Origin: Pseudomonadota bacterium
Lineage (GTDB): Bacteria > Pseudomonadota > Gammaproteobacteria > Xanthomonadales > Rhodanobacteraceae
Direction: 5' to 3'
Assembly: GCA_021787175.1 (NCBI GenBank)
Contig: JAJYMF010000163.1
Coordinates: 1 to 11,246 of the forward strand
DNA length: 11,246 nt
The notes under the pieces: generated by a model
What the model saw: the letters and a program-made list of their open reading frames with translations, nothing else
What the model was told of the DNA's origin: nothing
Database searches by the model: none
Shown here: piece by piece, positions 8,551 through 11,246 of the stretch
Position numbering within the stretch: position 1 is the first letter of the stretch
How the letters are laid out: every line of letters starts with the position of its first letter
Translations under genes and position numbers: made by a program

Positions 8551-8566
8551 TGGCATAGCGCTTGCT
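8551..8566 (+). promoter_or_regulatory. Predicted sigma-54 (-24/-12) promoter for fliLMNOP
   Basis: TGGCATAGCGCTTGCT carries the best -12 half of the three promoters (TTGCT) and a near-consensus -24 half (TGGCA). GG at 8552-8553 and GC at 8564-8565 are exactly ten bases apart. The start would be near 8577-8578, which places the fliL ATG at 8613 some 35 bases downstream and rules out earlier in-frame starts such as 8562. It lies in non-coding sequence, which lowers the chance of coincidence. Confidence 0.78.
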
Positions 8567-8612
8567 AGTGCGCGGGAGTCGGGGCCGCATGGCCCGCCGC
8601 CGGAGATCCGTC

Positions 8613-9107
8613 ATGGCCGAACCGCAGCAGGACGATACCCCCAGCGAAGCCGCGCCTGCCCCGGGCAAGCGGCGGCGACTGCTGTTGGCGGGAGCAGGCG
8701 TGCTCGCACTGCTGCTGGTCGCCGGCGGCACGTTCGCCTTCCTGCACGCGCGCGGCGGTTCCGGCAAGCCCGCGGCAGCGGTCGCGCGCACGCCGCTCTT
8801 CTATGCGCTTGATCCGCCGTTCGTGGTCAATTTCCAGGGCGAGGGCCAGGTGCGTTTCCTGCAGGTCGGGGTGCAGCTGATGGCCTACGACCAGGGCGCC
8901 CTGGACGCCGCCAAGGCCGAGGATCCGGTGATCCGCAACGACCTGGTGATGCTGTTCAGCGGCCAGGACCAGAAGGCCCTGATGACGCGCGCCGGCAAGG
9001 AGAAGTTGCGCGCCGACGCACTGGCTGACGTGCAGCGCATCGTGCATGCACGCGATCCCGATCACACCATCCAGGCGCTGTACTTCACCAGCTTCGTGAT
9101 GCAGTGA
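8613..9107 (+). CDS. fliL: Flagellar basal body-associated protein FliL
   Basis: The 164-residue product has the FliL plan: a short cytoplasmic N-terminus, a basic KRRR stop, one membrane span (about 23-45), and a periplasmic domain that begins near the typical YALDPPFVVNF and ends in IQALYFTSFVMQ. FliL rings surround the stator units and support torque and stator opening, especially under load. ATG 8613 is preferred because GGAG at 8602-8605 is well spaced. ATG 8589 would add eight Arg-rich residues and lacks such a site; starts further upstream fall before the predicted transcription start. It is the first gene after the promoter at 8551-8566, and its stop overlaps the fliM start by one base (TGATG). 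Confidence 0.95.
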   Translation: MAEPQQDDTPSEAAPAPGKRRRLLLAGAGVLALLLVAGGTFAFLHARGGSGKPAAAVARTPLFYALDPPFVVNFQGEGQVRFLQVGVQLMAYDQGALDAAKAEDPVIRNDLVMLFSGQDQKALMTRAGKEKLRADALADVQRIVHARDPDHTIQALYFTSFVMQ

Positions 9108-10117
9108 TGGCCAACGAGATCCTCAGCCAGGACGAGATCGATGCCCTGCTGAACGGCGTCAGCAGCGGCGCGGTCGAGACCGAAGGCGATACGCCGGTCG
9201 CGGCGGGCGAGGCGCGCACGTTCGACTTCACCCAGCACGATCGCATCGTGCGCGGCCGCCTGCCGACCCTGGAGATGGTCAACGACCGCTGCGCCCGCTT
9301 CTTCCGTTCGGCGCTGTTCGGCCTGCTGCGCAAGAACGCCGAGGTCGCGGTGCTCGGCGTGCGCATGTCGAAGTTTTCCGAATACGTGCACGGCCTGGTG
9401 GTGCCGACCAATCTCAATCTCATCAAGCTCAAGCCGCTGCGCGGCACCGGCCTGGTAGTGATCGAACCCAACCTGGTCTTCGCCGTCGTCGACAATTTCT
9501 TCGGCGGCGACGGGCGCTTCAAGATCAAGATCGAAGGCCGCGAGTTCACGGCAACCGAAAGCCGGGTGATCCAGCTGGTGCTGAAGGCGCTGTTCGACGC
9601 CATGACCGAGGCCTGGGCGCCGGTGCTCAAGGTGGAGTTCGAATTCCTCAACGCGGAGATGAACCCGCAGTTCGCCAATATCGTCAGCCCGACCGAGACC
9701 GTGGTGGTCTCGCGCTTTCACGTCGAAGTGGACGGCGGCGGCGGCGATGTGCACGTGACGCTGCCCTACTCGATGCTGGAGCCGATCCGCGACCTGCTCG
9801 ATGCCGGCGTGCAGAGCGATCGCGTCGAGCGCGACGAACGCTGGACCGCATCGCTGCATCAGGAAATCCTCGAAGCCGAAGTCGAACTCAACAGCGTGCT
9901 CGGCGAGACGCGGCTCAGCATCGGCGAGTTCATGCACCTGCGTCCCGGTGACGTGATACCGCTCGAATTGCCCGATCAGGTGACCTTGTACGCGGAGAAC
10001 GTGCCGTTCTCGCTGGGCCGCCTCGGAACCCACGGCGGCGCCAACGCGGTCCGCATCGAAACCTTGCTGCGGCGGCCCGTGCCGCGGCCTCTTCACATCC
10101 AGAAGGATTCGCCATGA
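9107..10117 (+). CDS. fliM: Flagellar motor switch protein FliM
   Basis: The 336-residue product is full length for FliM, the C-ring protein that receives phosphorylated CheY and relays the switch to FliG. The N-terminal CheY-binding segment LSQDEIDALLNGV is at 6-18 and intact, so chemotactic control is expected. A variable linker follows. The middle domain contains the conserved FFGGDGRF near residues 131-138, and the C-terminal SpoA domain lies at about 255-325 and pairs with FliN. The start is ATG 9107, overlapping the fliL stop by one base; a GTG at 9104 is directly adjacent and would add one residue. There is no strong Shine-Dalgarno sequence, so translation probably depends on coupling to fliL. 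The end overlaps fliN by four bases. Confidence 0.98.
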   Translation: MANEILSQDEIDALLNGVSSGAVETEGDTPVAAGEARTFDFTQHDRIVRGRLPTLEMVNDRCARFFRSALFGLLRKNAEVAVLGVRMSKFSEYVHGLVVPTNLNLIKLKPLRGTGLVVIEPNLVFAVVDNFFGGDGRFKIKIEGREFTATESRVIQLVLKALFDAMTEAWAPVLKVEFEFLNAEMNPQFANIVSPTETVVVSRFHVEVDGGGGDVHVTLPYSMLEPIRDLLDAGVQSDRVERDERWTASLHQEILEAEVELNSVLGETRLSIGEFMHLRPGDVIPLELPDQVTLYAENVPFSLGRLGTHGGANAVRIETLLRRPVPRPLHIQKDSP

Positions 10118-10473
10118 GCAACGACATGCCGGCCGGTGCAGCTGCCGCCACGGAAAGCGTCGAGAGGGTGCAGTTCGACGCCCTGCAGAAAGGCAGCGGC
10201 GGCGAGGGCGGCGAGGTCAATCTGGACGTCATCCTCGATGTGCCGGTGACGCTGGCGATGGAGGTCGGCCGCACCCGCATCAGCATCCGCAACCTGCTGC
10301 AGCTCAATCAGGGATCGGTCGTCGAGCTCGACCGCGCAGCCGGCGAGCCGCTGGACGTCTTTGTGAACGGCACCCTGGTCGCGCACGGCGAAGTGGTGGT
10401 GATCAACGAGAAGTTCGGCATCCGGCTGACCGATGTGGTCAGCCCGGCCGATCGTGTGCGCAAGCTGCGGTGA
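10114..10473 (+). CDS. fliN: Flagellar motor switch protein FliN
   Basis: The 119-residue product has a variable, Ala/Gly-rich N-terminal 34 residues, then the single SpoA domain. Readable motifs are LDVILDVPVTLAMEVGRTRI, LLQLNQGSVVELDR and GEPLDVFVNGTLVAHGEVVVINEKFGIRLTDVVSP (read in two parts, about 79-111). This is a standard FliN C-terminus. FliN forms the bottom of the C-ring and also docks FliH, so it links the switch to the export ATPase complex encoded upstream. ATG 10114 overlaps the fliM stop (ATGA) and has AGAAGGA at 10101-10107. Its stop is followed by a structured stretch that separates it from the probable fliO start. Confidence 0.98.
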   Translation: MSNDMPAGAAAATESVERVQFDALQKGSGGEGGEVNLDVILDVPVTLAMEVGRTRISIRNLLQLNQGSVVELDRAAGEPLDVFVNGTLVAHGEVVVINEKFGIRLTDVVSPADRVRKLR

Positions 10474-10505
10474 GCGTGATGAGCCGCGCATGCTCCGCAT
10501 CCGGT

Positions 10506-10572
10506 TTGACGGTCGAGGGCGGTTTTCCGTGCAGGAGGATGGGCCTGCGCAGAAGCCGCCCCCGACCGTCAG
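10506..10572 (+). promoter_or_regulatory. Long imperfect stem-loop over the probable fliO start
   Basis: An outer stem pairs 10506-10522 with 10556-10572: 15 Watson-Crick pairs, one G-T wobble at the base and one A-C mismatch. A four-pair middle helix follows. An inner stem pairs GTGCAGG (10529-10535) with CCTGCGC (10544-10550). The 8-base apical loop AGGATGGG contains the ATG at 10539, and the AGGAGG at 10533-10538 is half buried in the inner stem. No T-run follows, so it is not a classical terminator. It could control fliO translation, or be a palindromic insertion. The pairing is seen directly; the function is inference. Confidence 0.7.
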
Positions 10573-10985
10573 TTGCATGGTGGGCCCTGCCGGCTGTTTC
10601 GCCGCTGCTGGCGACCGCCGCCGATACGGCGTCCCCGATTGCAGTCGCGCCGGACATGGCGGGCGCCGCGGTGCGTACCGTGCTCAGTCTGCTGGCCGTG
10701 GTGGCGCTGATTCTCGTCGCCGGCTGGCTGATGCGCCGCGTGCAGGCTGGCGATGGCCTCAGCCGACGTGCCGTGCGCGTACTCGAAGGCGTGTCGGTGG
10801 GCGCGCGCGAGCGCGTGGTGCTGGTCGAGGTCGGCACCACCCAACTGCTGCTTGGCGTCGCGCCGGGCCAGGTACGCACCCTGCACGTGCTCGAGCAGCG
10901 CATCGAGCGCGCGGCGCCGGCCGCGGCGCCGCGCTTCGCCGACGTGCTGCAGCGGTTGCGGCGATCCGCCGGAGCCGCGCCATGA
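10539..10985 (+). CDS. fliO: Flagellar export-gate assembly protein FliO
   Basis: From ATG 10539 the product has 148 residues, close to pseudomonad FliO. A basic N-terminus (RRSRPRP) and short hydrophobic segment look like a signal sequence ending near LLATAAD. A strong membrane span follows at about 47-65, then the cytoplasmic domain with RRAVRVLEGVSVGARERVVL and LLLGVAPGQV, typical of FliO. FliO helps FliP assemble in the export gate. The start is uncertain. GTG 10470 (overlapping the fliN stop, 171 residues) and ATG 10479 are in frame, but would add an unusual Cys-containing leader before the signal-like segment. AGGAGG directly abuts ATG 10539, closer than normal, and both lie in a long stem-loop. 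The stop overlaps fliP by four bases. Confidence 0.88.
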   Translation: MGLRRSRPRPSVAWWALPAVSPLLATAADTASPIAVAPDMAGAAVRTVLSLLAVVALILVAGWLMRRVQAGDGLSRRAVRVLEGVSVGARERVVLVEVGTTQLLLGVAPGQVRTLHVLEQRIERAAPAAAPRFADVLQRLRRSAGAAP

Positions 10986-11246
10986 GGCGCGCGCCGGCGA
11001 TCGTCCTGCCGCTGCTCGCCCTGCTGGCGCCGTGGCCGGCATCGGCCGCCGGTCTGCCGGTGCTGAGCGTGCATGCCGCGGCGGACGGCGGCCAGACCTG
11101 GACGCTCAGCGTGCAGATCCTGCTGCTGATGACGGCGCTGACGGTGCTGCCGGCCATCCTGCTGATGATGACGTCGTTCACCCGCATCATCATCGTGCTC
11201 GGTTTCCTGCGCCAGGCGCTCGGCACCGGCCAGACCCCGCCCAATC
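10982..11246 (+). CDS. fliP: Flagellar type III export gate protein FliP (5' part)
   Basis: The first 88 codons are present; the gene runs off the right edge. The N-terminus is a signal peptide with a likely cut after Ser-Ala (PASA, residues 19-22). FliP is known for a cleaved signal. Next come WTLSVQILLLMTALTVLPAI, then TSFTRIIIVLGFLRQALGTGQTPPN in two parts, which are hallmark FliP sequences. FliP is the core pentamer of the FliPQR export channel in the inner membrane. ATG 10982 overlaps the fliO stop (ATGA) and has GGAG at 10971-10974. fliQ, fliR and flhB would be expected to follow outside the window. Confidence 0.97.
   Translation, partial: MRRAPAIVLPLLALLAPWPASAAGLPVLSVHAAADGGQTWTLSVQILLLMTALTVLPAILLMMTSFTRIIIVLGFLRQALGTGQTPPN

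Larger units (their letters stand above)
8281..8612. other. Non-coding gap between fliK and fliL with hairpins and a promoter
   Basis: This 332-base gap is the only long break in the cluster. Its left 116 bases hold three hairpins, listed separately. The middle (about 8405-8545) shows no convincing gene and is GC-rich with short inverted matches only. A sigma-54 promoter lies at 8551-8566. Short open frames cross the gap on both strands, but they lack ribosome binding sites and recognisable domains. A 10-base direct repeat, GGCCACGGAT, occurs at 8312-8321 and 8514-8523. Confidence 0.75.

Noticed and set aside
8320..8568. 82-codon open frame on the + strand in the fliK-fliL gap
   Set aside because: It runs through the hairpins and the predicted promoter, has no ribosome binding site, and its product is compositionally random with no recognisable motif.
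8281..8612. Possible CRISPR array, tRNA or riboswitch in the gap
   Set aside because: There are no regularly spaced repeats, no cloverleaf with a CCA-type acceptor, and no riboswitch core that I recognise.
8390..8791. 133-codon open frame on the - strand overlapping fliL
   Set aside because: It is antisense to the FliL coding region, has no plausible start signal or domain, and fits the shadow pattern of GC-rich DNA.

Overview
The window is a nearly unbroken stretch of flagellar genes on the + strand of a very GC-rich bacterium (roughly 68-70% G+C by eye, nearly every third codon position G or C). The order fleS-fleR-fliE-F-G-H-I-J-K-L-M-N-O-P, a NtrC-type activator next to the basal-body genes, and -24/-12 promoters in the gaps match the sigma-54-dependent polar flagellum systems of Gammaproteobacteria (Pseudomonas fleSR/fliEFGHIJ, Vibrio flrBC). 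A high-GC Xanthomonadales-like or pseudomonad-like gammaproteobacterium is plausible; the sequence alone does not settle the genus.

Layout. 3-131: last codons of a sensor histidine kinase (fleS/flrB type). 157-1491: fleR/flrC-type sigma-54 activator. 1521-7076: fliE, fliF (MS ring), fliG (rotor switch), fliH, fliI, fliJ (export ATPase complex), mostly overlapping or nearly so. 7126-8280: fliK (hook-length ruler). 8281-8612: the only sizeable gap, holding three hairpins (two are diverged copies of one palindromic unit) and a promoter. 8613 to the right edge: fliL, fliM, fliN, fliO and the first 88 codons of fliP, overlapping or nearly so except at a structured fliN-fliO junction.

Regulation. 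Three sequences with exact GG-N10-GC spacing sit before fliE (inside the last codons of fleR), fliK and fliL. They suggest three sigma-54 transcription units: fliEFGHIJ, fliK and fliLMNOP and onward. The activator encoded at the left end is the natural candidate to drive them, so the window holds both a regulator and its probable targets.

How the genes work together. FliE and FliF form the rod junction and membrane ring. FliG, FliM and FliN build the C-ring that makes torque and switches direction. FliH, FliI and FliJ energise and feed the export gate, of which FliO and FliP are parts or assembly factors. FliK measures hook length and FliL supports the stator.

I see no new defence, mobile or biosynthetic system here. 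The features most worth a second look are non-coding: a long imperfect stem-loop over the probable fliO start, the REP-like palindromes between fliK and fliL, the promoter embedded in fleR, and a (CG)8 tract inside fliJ.
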